DNA of 64,000 nt from contig JAUJNG010000005.1 in NCBI GenBank assembly GCA_030448265.1, positions 1 through 64,000 of the forward strand, written 5' to 3'. The notes under the pieces are model-generated. The model had not been told where the DNA came from, did not search any database, and saw only the letters and a list, made by a program, of their open reading frames with translations. The stretch is from Abditibacterium sp. GTDB taxonomy: Bacteria > Armatimonadota > Abditibacteriia > Abditibacteriales > Abditibacteriaceae. The position numbers were made by a program, and so were the translations under genes. This document shows, piece after piece, positions 26,720 through 35,371 of the stretch (position 1 is its first letter; each line of letters opens with the position of its first letter).

Positions 26720-28063
26720 TCACGCCGCCAGCGCCGATTCCACCACAAAGGCGCGCGGGCGATGATGGGCCTGGCGCGATTCGCCTTTGTCGCGCAGCAC
26801 GGCGTGGGGATTGAGAACGTGAACCGGCAGTCCGTCCTCGGTGTAAACGGTTTGAAAAGCCGGTTCGGAACGCATCATCTCGTGCGACGGTTCGGCTTCG
26901 GTTTCGATCGGCTTTTGACCTTTGGGCGCGATGTGGGAGAAATACCACAGATAAAAACGCGCCGTCGCTTCCAGACCGTCGCGGAAACTGGTTTGGGGCT
27001 CGAAATCGGCTTCCATTTGAATCCGCGTGCCGTCGAGATGCTGCTTGGAAATGGTGATGAGTTTCGGATCGGAGGGAACGACGCGAATCGAGCGGTTCCA
27101 GTGATGCTGGGCGAGAGGTGAATCGGGCGCTTCGACCATCGCTTCGTCCTGCATGGTGCCGATGTGCGACACCAGATCGCGCAGCACGTCGGGCGTGGCC
27201 GAATAGTGCGCGCCTGGCAGGTTGTAAACGCGGCCCCGACAACACTCGCAGCGCGCGATGTGAAAATAAGCGCGCACCGCGTCCTCGACGAAGAGATAGT
27301 CGCGGAAATGCTCCAGCGAATTCATGTAAAGTTCCGGCGATTCGGCGTCGCGGAAAATGTTTCGCATCGCTTTGGGAATCAAGCGGTAATCGAAATTGAG
27401 GTCATACGGCCCGAAAATGTTGCACATTCGCAGCACGATGGTCGGAACGCCCAGCGCCTTGTGATAAGTGCCCGCGAGAATGTCGGCGCACAGTTTGGCG
27501 GCGTCGTAAACGCCCACTCCGCCCAGATCGTGTTCCTCGGTATAAGGCAGAATTTCGGCTTCGCCATAAACCTTGTCGGTCGAACTGTAAATCACCACGG
27601 GCCGCTCGTCTTCGGGCAGCAAGCGCGCGCCTTCGGCGAGGTTGACGAAGCCCATGGTGTTGGCCATGATGGTCGCGTAAGGGTCGGTCATCGCTTTTTC
27701 GACCGTCGTGGCGCCCGCCGCGAGATGAAAAATATGCGAAAAATGACCGTTTTTCACGATGTCGGCGATGGCGCGGCGGTCGGTGATGTCGGCCTCCACC
27801 ATTCTCATCTCGTGGCGCAGACCGGTGAGATCGAGCTGGCTGCCGCGCGAGGGCGAAACGTCGCAGTCGAGCGCCGTCACGATGGCGCCGGCGGCGTGCA
27901 GGGCGCGGGCGAGGTGCCCGCCCACGAAACCGCAGGCGCCGGTGACCAGAACGCGCTTGCCGGCAAAGAAATCGCGGCTTTCCTCGATGGTGTCGCGCAG
28001 CGCCGGACTGGGCCAGCTATCGGGAATCGCGGCGCAATTCGGGGAGTTGGGACGGGTATTCAT
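26720..28063 (-). CDS. NAD-dependent epimerase/dehydratase, CDP-glucose 4,6-dehydratase-like
   Basis: An extended SDR enzyme of 447 residues. The cofactor motif is VLVTGACGFVGGHLARAL near residue 38. The catalytic region is IYSSTDKVYGE near 160, with S, T and D/K as in 4,6-dehydratases, and VYDAAKLCADI near 185 gives the YxxxK pair. NIFGPYDLNFDYRLIP and RDYLFVEDAVRAY belong to the C-terminal substrate domain. About 80 extra residues follow the usual end, with no recognised motif. Product is likely a 4-keto-6-deoxy sugar nucleotide for surface polysaccharide, by family. Its downstream neighbour is a second, frameshifted relative. Confidence 0.85.
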   Translation of the reverse strand: MNTRPNSPNCAAIPDSWPSPALRDTIEESRDFFAGKRVLVTGACGFVGGHLARALHAAGAIVTALDCDVSPSRGSQLDLTGLRHEMRMVEADITDRRAIADIVKNGHFSHIFHLAAGATTVEKAMTDPYATIMANTMGFVNLAEGARLLPEDERPVVIYSSTDKVYGEAEILPYTEEHDLGGVGVYDAAKLCADILAGTYHKALGVPTIVLRMCNIFGPYDLNFDYRLIPKAMRNIFRDAESPELYMNSLEHFRDYLFVEDAVRAYFHIARCECCRGRVYNLPGAHYSATPDVLRDLVSHIGTMQDEAMVEAPDSPLAQHHWNRSIRVVPSDPKLITISKQHLDGTRIQMEADFEPQTSFRDGLEATARFYLWYFSHIAPKGQKPIETEAEPSHEMMRSEPAFQTVYTEDGLPVHVLNPHAVLRDKGESRQAHHRPRAFVVESALAA

Positions 28064-28253
28064 GGGAATGTGACCTGTTATTTGATGAGATGAAACGGCA
28101 ATTCAACAGGGGATAAGAAGCACGGCTTTTGCCATAAAAATTGACGCCCTGACAAGGCCACCCGCGCAATGTCGATACCAGTGCCAACCGGAGCGCGAAA
28201 ACCCTATGTTAAACTTCTGCGCGCGGCTCCATCGCCGCTCAAGGAATTTATTC

Positions 28254-29600
28254 GTGTTTTTTCTCGGCACTCAAACCCAAAATTCGCAGGGACATCTCGA
28301 AATCGGCGGCTGCGACGCCGTTGAACTGGCCCAGACTTTCGCTACTCCTCTTATTGTCATGGATGAAGCGCACATTCGCAACCAGATGCGCGCCATGACG
28401 GGCGCTTTTGAAGCGCAGGGCGTCGGTATCCACGTCATTTACGCCTCCAAAGCCTTTCCCTGTCTGGCGATTTCCAAAATCGCCGCGCAGGAAGGTTTGT
28501 GGATCGATGTCGCGTCGGCGGGCGAACTTCTCACCGCGTTGCGCGCCGATTTTCCAACGGAGCGCATCATTTTTCACGGCAACAACAAATCCGACGACGA
28601 ACTCGTTATGGCCGTCAACGCGGGCACTGACGGCGCCGGCATTGGCCGCGTCGTCGTGGACAACTTCGACGAAATGGAGCGACTCAATCGCATCGCGGGC
28701 GAAGCGGGCGCGCGCCAGCCCATCATGCTGCGCCTCACGCCCGCCGTCGATGCCCACACCCATCGCCTGATTCAAACCGGACGCATCGACACCAAATTCG
28801 GTTTCAACATCGAAGGCGGGGGAGCGCGCCGCGCCGTCGAAGCCGCGCTGGAAAAGGAAAACCTCGAACTTCTGGGCGTGGGCTGTCATATCGGTTCGCA
28901 GATTCTCGACGCGCCCTTTTTTACCCTCGCCGCGCGTTTGATGATTGAATTTCTGGCCGAAATCCGCGACGATCTGGGCCTGGAATTTCCCGAACTCGAC
29001 CTCGGCGGCGGTCTGGGTATTCGCTACCTGCCCGAAGACAGCCCGCCCACGATGGAGGAATACGCCGCGACGCTTGTCGGCACCGTGCGCGAAAACCTCG
29101 AAAAATTCGGCCTCGCGATGCCCAATCTGGCCATCGAACCAGGCCGAAGTCTGGTTGGCGAAGCGGGCACCACGCTTTACCGCGTTGGCAATATCAAGCG
29201 CATTCCCAACGTGCGAACCTACGTTTCGGTTGACGGCGGATTGTCCGACAACCCGCGCCCCGCGCTTTACGAAGCCCGATATTTCGCCCTCAACGCCTCG
29301 AAAGTCGATCAGCCGCAGAATGAAACGGTCGCCGTCGCCGGAAAACACTGCGAAACCGACGTTTTGATCGAGGAAGCCCAACTCGCCGACCCGCAGCGCG
29401 GCGACATTGTGGCGGTGTATTCGACCGGCGCCTACAACTATGCGATGGCGAGCAACTACAACCGTTTTCGCCGTCCCGCCGTAGTTTTGGTGAGCGAAGG
29501 CGAGGCCGATGTGATTGTCGAGCGCGAGACTCTGGAAGACGTGCTGGCGCGCGATCTGATTCCCGAACGCCTGCGCCAGAGCGAAGGCGTCGTGGCCTGA
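28254..29600 (+). CDS. lysA: Diaminopimelate decarboxylase
   Basis: LysA makes lysine from meso-diaminopimelate with PLP. In the alpha/beta barrel the PLP lysine lies in VIYASKAF near residue 65 (from the GTG). CHIGSQ, GGGLGIRY and EPGRSLVGEAG are the phosphate- and substrate-binding loops. The GKHCETDVL motif gives the cysteine of the dimer-shared active site. The start is uncertain: ATG 28206 adds a basic stretch not expected in the family, so GTG 28254 is preferred. The stop is one base before the M50 protease gene, and ScpA and ScpB follow. This run (lysA, M50, scpA, scpB) is a conserved neighbourhood in several phyla. Confidence 0.93.
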   Translation: MFFLGTQTQNSQGHLEIGGCDAVELAQTFATPLIVMDEAHIRNQMRAMTGAFEAQGVGIHVIYASKAFPCLAISKIAAQEGLWIDVASAGELLTALRADFPTERIIFHGNNKSDDELVMAVNAGTDGAGIGRVVVDNFDEMERLNRIAGEAGARQPIMLRLTPAVDAHTHRLIQTGRIDTKFGFNIEGGGARRAVEAALEKENLELLGVGCHIGSQILDAPFFTLAARLMIEFLAEIRDDLGLEFPELDLGGGLGIRYLPEDSPPTMEEYAATLVGTVRENLEKFGLAMPNLAIEPGRSLVGEAGTTLYRVGNIKRIPNVRTYVSVDGGLSDNPRPALYEARYFALNASKVDQPQNETVAVAGKHCETDVLIEEAQLADPQRGDIVAVYSTGAYNYAMASNYNRFRRPAVVLVSEGEADVIVERETLEDVLARDLIPERLRQSEGVVA

Positions 29601-29601
29601 C

Positions 29602-30303
29602 ATGGATTTTTTCTCTGCCGACCGTATCCTGCTGTTGCTGTGCGGCATTCCCGCCCTGCTCACGGGACTGACGCTTCACGAGTTTGCTCACGCCTGGGCC
29701 GCCGACCGTCTCGGTGACGACACGCCGCGTCGCGAAGGGCGTCTCACGCTCGACCCCATCGCGCACATCGACCCGTTTGGGGCGCTGTTTTACGTCATTT
29801 CGTCGCTGGCGGGGTTTGGTTTCGGCTGGGCCAAACCGGTGATGACCAACCCGCGCAATCTCAAGCACCCGCACCGCGACGGAATGTTCATCGCGCTCGC
29901 GGGGCCGATTTCCAACGTTTTGCAAACCCCGATCTGGATGGCGGCGCTCGCTCTGTTTGGCTTCATCGCAGCCAAAGCCGGCATCAACATTGAGGTGGGG
30001 CAAAGTCTGGGCTACTTCGTTTTGATGGCGGTCATTTACGGCGTCGTTATCAATCTGGTGTTGGCCGCGTTCAATATGGTGCCCATTCCGCCGCTCGACG
30101 GCCACTGGGTTCTGGGCGCCCTCGCCGGCGAGCCGGTGCGCCAGATTTACGACCTGATCCGGCCCTACTCGTTCATCATCCTGATCATTTTGCTCAACTT
30201 TCCCAACCCGTCGCTTTTCGACTACATCGTGGGGCCGGTCGTCGGTTTCGCCTCCAATCTGGCCGGCCTTGCGCTGAACTTCGGCCAAAACCTGGCCGCT
30301 TAG
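29602..30303 (+). CDS. Site-2 protease-family M50 membrane metallopeptidase
   Basis: A 233-residue membrane protein with the zinc motif LHEFAHAWAADRLGD near residue 27 (HExxH) and a second metal-binding segment NMVPIPPLDGHWVLG near 155, whose aspartate completes the site. Several hydrophobic helices (LLCGIPALLTGL, FALAGPISNVLQT-like, SFIILIILLNF) place the active site in the membrane. The short form without PDZ resembles the YwhC group. The gene starts one base after the lysA stop and is followed by scpA, so it is in the same operon. Its substrate is not known. Confidence 0.9.
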   Translation: MDFFSADRILLLLCGIPALLTGLTLHEFAHAWAADRLGDDTPRREGRLTLDPIAHIDPFGALFYVISSLAGFGFGWAKPVMTNPRNLKHPHRDGMFIALAGPISNVLQTPIWMAALALFGFIAAKAGINIEVGQSLGYFVLMAVIYGVVINLVLAAFNMVPIPPLDGHWVLGALAGEPVRQIYDLIRPYSFIILIILLNFPNPSLFDYIVGPVVGFASNLAGLALNFGQNLAA

Positions 30304-30321
30304 CGGAAAATTCGATTTGCC

Positions 30322-31158
30322 GTGATTCCCGCCACCCTCGAAACGGCTAAAGAGCCGGAACGCTTCACCGGCCACGCCATTCGGCTGCCCGTTTTCGAAG
30401 GGCCGCTCGATTTGCTGCTCTATCTGATTCGCGCCCACAAATACGACATTTTCGACATCCCAATTCGCCACATCACCGGCCAATTCGTCGAATATCTAAC
30501 CTTAATGCGCGAAGTCGAGGCCGATTACGCGGGCGATTTCCTCGTCACCGCCGCGACCTTGATGCAAATCAAGGCGCGAATGCTCCTCCCCAAAACTCAG
30601 TCGCAGAGCGAGGAAGTGATGGCGCAGGACGAAGCCGACCCGCGCGCCGAGTTGGTCGAGCGCCTGCTCGAATATGGAAGAATCCGCGTCGCCGCCGAAG
30701 AACTGCGTCAAAAACGCGAAGCGCGCGACGACCTCTTCGCCCGCCCGCTCGAAGCCGCCAAATTCCAGCCCGATTTCGACGCCGAACTCTCCCAGGCGCT
30801 ACTTTTGGCCGAAGTCTCCAGTTTCGACCTGCTTTCCGCGTTGCGCCGCGTCCTCCATCGCATGGAAGAACGCCCCGTCGCGCTGGTGCGGCGCGAAGCC
30901 TTCACCCTGCCCGACCGTCTGCGCGGCATCACGGTGCGCCTTTATCACAGTGGCGAACTGTCATTTGAAGCGCTGTGCGACGACTGCCAGTCGCGATTGG
31001 AAGTCGTGGTGACGTTTCTGGCGATCTTGGAACTCATCCGGCGCGGCCAGGCGCGCGTGCGCCAACTGACGCTGTTCGATGAAATCTGGCTTGAAGGCGC
31101 CAGGAGCCAGGCGTCAGGCGCCAGAAATGGAGTTCCTGCCCCCGACTCTGGCGCCTGA
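30322..31158 (+). CDS. scpA: Segregation and condensation protein A
   Basis: ScpA is the kleisin that bridges the SMC heads in the bacterial condensin. The N-terminal block RLPVFEGPLDLLLYLIRAHKYDIFDIP near residue 22 is the signature. A central helical region and a C-terminal winged helix (TVRLYHSGELSFEALC) follow. The gene starts with GTG. Its natural end should be near DEIWLEG; the last roughly 20 residues (GARSQASGARNGV) come from an inverted repeat that supplies the stop codon at 31158. The extension is likely harmless but is not family-like. Confidence 0.9.
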   Translation: MIPATLETAKEPERFTGHAIRLPVFEGPLDLLLYLIRAHKYDIFDIPIRHITGQFVEYLTLMREVEADYAGDFLVTAATLMQIKARMLLPKTQSQSEEVMAQDEADPRAELVERLLEYGRIRVAAEELRQKREARDDLFARPLEAAKFQPDFDAELSQALLLAEVSSFDLLSALRRVLHRMEERPVALVRREAFTLPDRLRGITVRLYHSGELSFEALCDDCQSRLEVVVTFLAILELIRRGQARVRQLTLFDEIWLEGARSQASGARNGVPAPDSGA

Positions 31159-31176
31159 CGCCTGGCTCCTGGCGCC
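31096..31176. repeat. Inverted repeat at the scpA/scpB junction
   Basis: The arms GGCGCCAGGAGCCAGGCGTC AGGCGCCAG and complement are perfect, with a 23-base centre. It codes for the ScpA tail and lies eight bases before the ScpB ATG. Its repeating CCAGGCGTCAGG words recur as a solo arm in the SpoIID gene. Confidence 0.92.
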
Positions 31177-31183
31177 TCCCAAA

Positions 31184-31762
31184 ATGCCCTCGCCCACCGA
31201 CATCATCGAAGCCCTCATTTTCGCGTCACACGCGCCGCTTTCGCTCGAAAGGTTGGCCGCTGTGACGCAAATGCCGCCCGAATCGGTGGCGGCGGAACTC
31301 GACGCGCTGCGCGAGGAAAAAGAGGCCGTCGGTGCCTTGCAACTGGTCGAGGTGGCGGGCGGCTGGCAGTTCGTCACCAAAGCCGAATTCGCGCCCTTCG
31401 TGCGCCGTCTGCGCGACGAAAAACGGGCGCGCCTCTCGCGCGCCGCCTTTGAGGTTCTGGCGATTGTGGCCTATCGGCAGCCCGTGACGCGCGCCGAAAT
31501 CGATGCCCTGCGCGGCGTCGAAAGCGCGGCGCCGCTGCACTTTCTTTTAGAACGAAAACTGCTTTTTCCCGCTGCGCGCAAAGATGTCGCGGGCCGTCCC
31601 TGGCTTTACAAGACCACGCCGCAGTTTTTGGATCAATTCGGCCTCAAATCGCTCGAAGATTTGCCCGAACTCGATGAATTTTCGGCGCTTGAGGGCGTCG
31701 GCGGGCATCCGCAGACGATGAATTTGTTCGAACGCGGCGAAGTGCGGGAAGACGATGAGTAA
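31184..31762 (+). CDS. scpB: Segregation and condensation protein B
   Basis: ScpB dimerises and binds the middle of ScpA. The 192-residue protein has tandem winged-helix domains: EALIFASHAPLSLERLAAV near residue 6 and FEVLAIVAYRQPVTRAEIDALRG near 88. DFLDQFGLKSLEDLP-like ends complete the second. The ATG at 31184 is chosen because the longer ORF begins in the repeat (GARRQAPE). No clear ribosome site is visible, so translation may couple to scpA, whose stop lies 25 bases upstream. Confidence 0.9.
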   Translation: MPSPTDIIEALIFASHAPLSLERLAAVTQMPPESVAAELDALREEKEAVGALQLVEVAGGWQFVTKAEFAPFVRRLRDEKRARLSRAAFEVLAIVAYRQPVTRAEIDALRGVESAAPLHFLLERKLLFPAARKDVAGRPWLYKTTPQFLDQFGLKSLEDLPELDEFSALEGVGGHPQTMNLFERGEVREDDE

Positions 31763-31787
31763 CGGAGGGACACGGCACGTCAGGTCT

Positions 31788-34700
31788 CTACAACTCAACC
31801 GGCTCACTTTTCATCTTCTCGCCAAGCGGAGCGAGCGCCCACGCCTCGCGCACCGCGAAACCCGCGTTTCGCGCCGCCCCAGCCATCAAGCGAACCCGCG
31901 CCGCCGCGATTTCGCCGTTCTCTCCGCTCGCAGCGAGCAAAATCGACTCATCCCGAAGCAGCGCCAGCCATTCCCACGCCCCGACGAGCCAGTTCGCGCC
32001 CGTCAATCCCAGTTCGCGCGCCGGAGCCGAAAACGGCACTTCTTCGCGGATTTGCTCCGCCTCTCCGCCCAGAAGCGCGACGCGATTTTCCATCCATTCC
32101 CGCGCGCGCGCCGCGAATTTTTCGGCCCGTTCGCCACACAGTTCGGCTAAAGCGATCTCCTCCACCTTCGCGCGCGGCAACGGCGACGGCAAGGGCGCCG
32201 GAAAGGGCGCGGGGTTTTCCTCTAACCTGCCCTCGCGGGGAAGCTCGCCGACGGGCCGTAAATTGGTCATTTGGTCGCGGTGCGCGCCGGATAAATTCGT
32301 CCACGCGGCGGCGTTTTTGACTTCGCGTTCGGGACACACCAGCACCAGATGCGATTCGGCGCGCGTGCAGGCCACATAAAACAGGCGCCGCCACTGCGCT
32401 TCCTCCTCGGCGCCATCGCGCGCCAGCAATTTTTCCCACATCCAGGGATGAGCGCCGCTTCCCTCTTCGTCGTCGCCCAGGCGAAACGCCATCTGGCGCT
32501 CGCCATTCAAATTTCCACGCAGCAAATGCGCGCCCTCGGCGCGCGGTGCGTCATCGAGCTGGGCCAGAATCGTCATCGGAAAGCCCAGTCCTTTGGCGGC
32601 CCATACGGTCATCAATTGAATCGATCCCTGCGAGGGAAGCGGCGCGTCGGCTTCCTTGTCGCCGTTCTCGGCTTCGCGGATCAGGGCCGAAAAATGGTCG
32701 ATGAGCGCGCTCAAACCGCCCTCGCCGGCCTCTTCGCGCTCGCGCACGATGTCGAGAATTTTGCGCCAGTTCTGCTCGCGCTGCGCCGCGTCGGGCAGTC
32801 CGGCTTCGTAAAACGCGACCTCGCTTTCTTCCAGAACGCGCTCCAGAACTTCGCTGACCGCTTCCACACGCGCCAGATCGCGCCACAGGTGCAGTCGCGC
32901 CGCGAAAATTTCCCAGGCGCGCGCATCGTCGGGGCGCGAGGGACAAAACCCTTGAATTTCGCCGCAAAACGCGCCTTCCATGCGTTCGGCATCGGCTTCG
33001 AGCGCCAGATGCCATTCCAACAGCGCCACATCGCTGAGCGCGCCGAGCGGCGAGCGCGCCAGACCCACGAACGCGGTTTTGTCGCTCCCATCGAGCAGAA
33101 TTTGCAGCAGATGCAGCGTCCACGTCACCGGTTCGCTGCTCCAAAAACCGGTGCCCTTCACGGCGACAAAGGGCACATCGAGGGCGCGAAGCTGGGTTTC
33201 AAAGACCGATTTGACGGCGTGCGAGGTGAAAACCACGCCAATCGCACTCTGCCCGCGCACGATTTTTTGAGAAATGGCACCCAAATCGGGAAAGCGCAGC
33301 GCGGGCGAGTCACTTTTCTCCAATTCTTTGGCATCATCGCACAACTGGCGCAGAAAACGCGCGAGGGCGCGAGCGGCGCGTTCGCGCTGAATCGCCAGAG
33401 GCGGCGATTTTTCGCTCCACAGCGCGTTTTCCGCCGCGAGATGCCAGTTTTGCGGCGCCAATTTCCACAAACCGTTTTCGCTCGATTCGCTTTCCGACTG
33501 CAAGGCTTGAAAGGGCGCTTCAAACGGCTGGCGCGCTTCGAGCGAGGGCAAAACCTCGCAAAAAACCGCGTTCGTCCAGCTTACCAACTGGCGCGTCGAG
33601 CGGCGCGAAATGGTGAGTTCGTCGGCGCGCGTCTCGCGTCCGAGCAGCGTTTGGCGCACGCCGTCGAAAACGGTGATGTCGCCGCCGCGAAAGCGAAAAA
33701 TCGCCTGTTTTTCGTCGCCCACGATGAGGACGTTGCCGCGCGCCGCGTCGCGCAGGGCTTCGATTATGGCCCACTGGCGCCAGTTGGTGTCCTGAAATTC
33801 GTCGATGAGAATGTGCGAAAAACTCGCGCCAAGGGGCGCCGCGACTTGGCGGTTGTTCACCATGTCGAGCGCCGCCGCCGCGATGTCGGCGAACGCCGCG
33901 ACGCCGTTTTGCGCGCACCACTCGCGGTGCGCGCGCTGCCACCACAGCGCGTGGGCGCACAACTGCGCGACGGCGCGGCGCGACTGCCAGTCGAGCGCCG
34001 CGTCGCGTTCGACGGAAACTTCCGCTTTCCAGTCGCGCAGGCGCTTGCCCACGCGGTCGAGTCCCAAAATCAGCTCCGGCGACCAGCGTTTTTTGAAAGC
34101 GGCGCTCCAATCGTCTTTGGTGACAATCCCGCCGCGCCCGCCCGCTAAAATGCGCTCCTGATCGAGCAGTTCGGCCCGAAGTTCCGATGATAGCGCCTCA
34201 TTTCGCTCTACTTTCGCAATTTCTTCCCCAACGGCGCGCCACAGCCGTTCGCCATCGGGCGCCACCAACCGCTCCCATGCGAGTTTCCACTGGCTCTCTG
34301 GGGGCAAACGCGATAGTTGGCTTAAATCGTCTTCATTTTCGGTTTCGGCGAGCGTCCACATCGTTTCGAGCGCGGCGCGGCGGCTCGAAAACAGTTCCAG
34401 CAGTTCCCACAATTCGCGTTTTTGTTCGGGCGAATAGGTAGTTTCGACGCGATTCCAAAACTGGCGCGTGACATCGCGGCGCAACCGGCGGCGCGCGGCG
34501 CCCTCCAGAATTTCGATTTCGCCCGCCAGCGATGAGTGTTCGGGAAACTGGCCCAGAAGCCGGAAACTGAAGGCATCGAAAGTAAGAATGCGGTTGTTTT
34601 CGCTAAATTCGGCGCGCACCGTTTCCAACCGAGTGCGCGCCTCGCCGCGCGGCAGGGCGCGCAGAATTTCGACCAGTCGCGCATAAACGCGCCCGCGCAT

Positions 34701-34949
34701 TTCGGCGGCGCCTTTGTCGGTGAAGGTGAGCGCCAGAATCTGTTCCAATTCGACCGGCCCGCTCGCGCCGTCGCCTTCGACCAGCAACCTGAGAATGCGC
34801 TGAGTGAGGGTTTCGGTTTTGCCGGTTCCCGCGCCCGCCACCACGACCTGATTGCCCGCGCCGTGATCGCGCACTTTGGCCTGCTGCGGCGACAAAGGCG
34901 GGCCATAATTGAAAGTTGGAGTGTCGAAGAGCGAGAGTTGAGATTTCAT
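31788..34949 (-). CDS. AddA/UvrD-like superfamily 1 helicase
   Basis: The 1053-residue protein has the SF1A helicase motifs: Walker A VVVAGAGTGKTETLTQ near residue 36, LTFTDKGAAEMRGRV, TFDAFSFRLLGQF, Walker B ILIDEFQDTNWRQW near 385, GDEKQAIFRFRGGD, TVWAAKGLGFPMTI and YVACTRAESHLVLVC. This is the AddA/RecB type. In normal AddA a C-terminal nuclease of about 250 residues follows with a DYKT-type site. Here the last 250 residues show only faint similarity (EEVPFSAPARELG) and no such site is visible, so the nuclease seems degenerate or absent. The AddB-like gene at 58391 is likely its partner. It is convergent with scpB, only 25 bases apart. Confidence 0.85.
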   Translation of the reverse strand: MKSQLSLFDTPTFNYGPPLSPQQAKVRDHGAGNQVVVAGAGTGKTETLTQRILRLLVEGDGASGPVELEQILALTFTDKGAAEMRGRVYARLVEILRALPRGEARTRLETVRAEFSENNRILTFDAFSFRLLGQFPEHSSLAGEIEILEGAARRRLRRDVTRQFWNRVETTYSPEQKRELWELLELFSSRRAALETMWTLAETENEDDLSQLSRLPPESQWKLAWERLVAPDGERLWRAVGEEIAKVERNEALSSELRAELLDQERILAGGRGGIVTKDDWSAAFKKRWSPELILGLDRVGKRLRDWKAEVSVERDAALDWQSRRAVAQLCAHALWWQRAHREWCAQNGVAAFADIAAAALDMVNNRQVAAPLGASFSHILIDEFQDTNWRQWAIIEALRDAARGNVLIVGDEKQAIFRFRGGDITVFDGVRQTLLGRETRADELTISRRSTRQLVSWTNAVFCEVLPSLEARQPFEAPFQALQSESESSENGLWKLAPQNWHLAAENALWSEKSPPLAIQRERAARALARFLRQLCDDAKELEKSDSPALRFPDLGAISQKIVRGQSAIGVVFTSHAVKSVFETQLRALDVPFVAVKGTGFWSSEPVTWTLHLLQILLDGSDKTAFVGLARSPLGALSDVALLEWHLALEADAERMEGAFCGEIQGFCPSRPDDARAWEIFAARLHLWRDLARVEAVSEVLERVLEESEVAFYEAGLPDAAQREQNWRKILDIVREREEAGEGGLSALIDHFSALIREAENGDKEADAPLPSQGSIQLMTVWAAKGLGFPMTILAQLDDAPRAEGAHLLRGNLNGERQMAFRLGDDEEGSGAHPWMWEKLLARDGAEEEAQWRRLFYVACTRAESHLVLVCPEREVKNAAAWTNLSGAHRDQMTNLRPVGELPREGRLEENPAPFPAPLPSPLPRAKVEEIALAELCGERAEKFAARAREWMENRVALLGGEAEQIREEVPFSAPARELGLTGANWLVGAWEWLALLRDESILLAASGENGEIAAARVRLMAGAARNAGFAVREAWALAPLGEKMKSEPVEL

Positions 34950-34989
34950 GCGCGGACACTTCGCAGTTTAAAGCGTGTCTCATTGGAAC

Positions 34990-35143
34990 GGTTCGCTCGA
35001 CTGAAGTCGGCGCTGACCCAGAGGGTGCCCCACGAACGAGTTCGCTGACTTCCCGCCTGCGCGGGAAAACAACCGAGAGGATGTTTCGGCGCAGGCCGAA
35101 AGTCAGCCGAAGGCCTATAGCGCCGACTTTAGTCGAGCGAACC
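34990..35143. repeat. Inverted repeat family C, copy 3
   Basis: Outer arms GGTTCGCTCGACTGAAGTCG and complement (one T/C difference), with the internal TTCCCGCCTGCGCGGGAA and TTTCGGCGCAGGCCGAAA palindromes in the same order as copy 1. With a terminator and a family E repeat it accounts for most of the 422-base gap before the ferritin-like genes. Confidence 0.92.
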
Positions 35144-35179
35144 GCCATTTCAATGGCGGGATCAAGAATCGCCACACAA

Positions 35180-35211
35180 AAAACGCCGCCGGAAACTTCC
35201 GGCGGCGTTTT
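35180..35211. terminator. Intrinsic terminator
   Basis: AAAACGCCGCCGGAA/TTCCGGCGGCGTTTT is a perfect hairpin with flanking A and T runs. Its closest upstream gene on the minus strand is the last of the ferritin-like genes. Confidence 0.88.
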
Positions 35212-35218
35212 CGACATT

Positions 35219-35361
35219 AGACCTCTTGCAAAAGTAGCGAAAGCGGTTTGTAGGGGTGCCGCGAGGCGCGTGTGGAAAGCGTCCCAGGGTGTCAACACGC
35301 GCCTCGCGGCACCCCTACAAACCGACGAACATCCAAATCTCTGCACTTTTGCAAGAGGTCT
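35219..35361. repeat. Inverted repeat family E, copy 1
   Basis: The outer arms AGACCTCTTGCAAAAGT and complement are followed by the inner pair CGGTTTGTAGGGGTGCCGCG/complement. Copy 2 at 38039 has the same outer arms but a different inner pair. The outer arms look like terminal inverted repeats of a small mobile element. Confidence 0.92.
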
Positions 35362-35371
35362 CTTAGAACCC

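Noticed and set aside
28248-29663. 471-residue minus-strand ORF over lysA
   Set aside because: Antisense shadow; lysA motifs are complete on the plus strand.
32349-34148. 599-residue plus-strand ORF inside the AddA-like helicase
   Set aside because: Antisense shadow of a gene with a complete set of helicase motifs.
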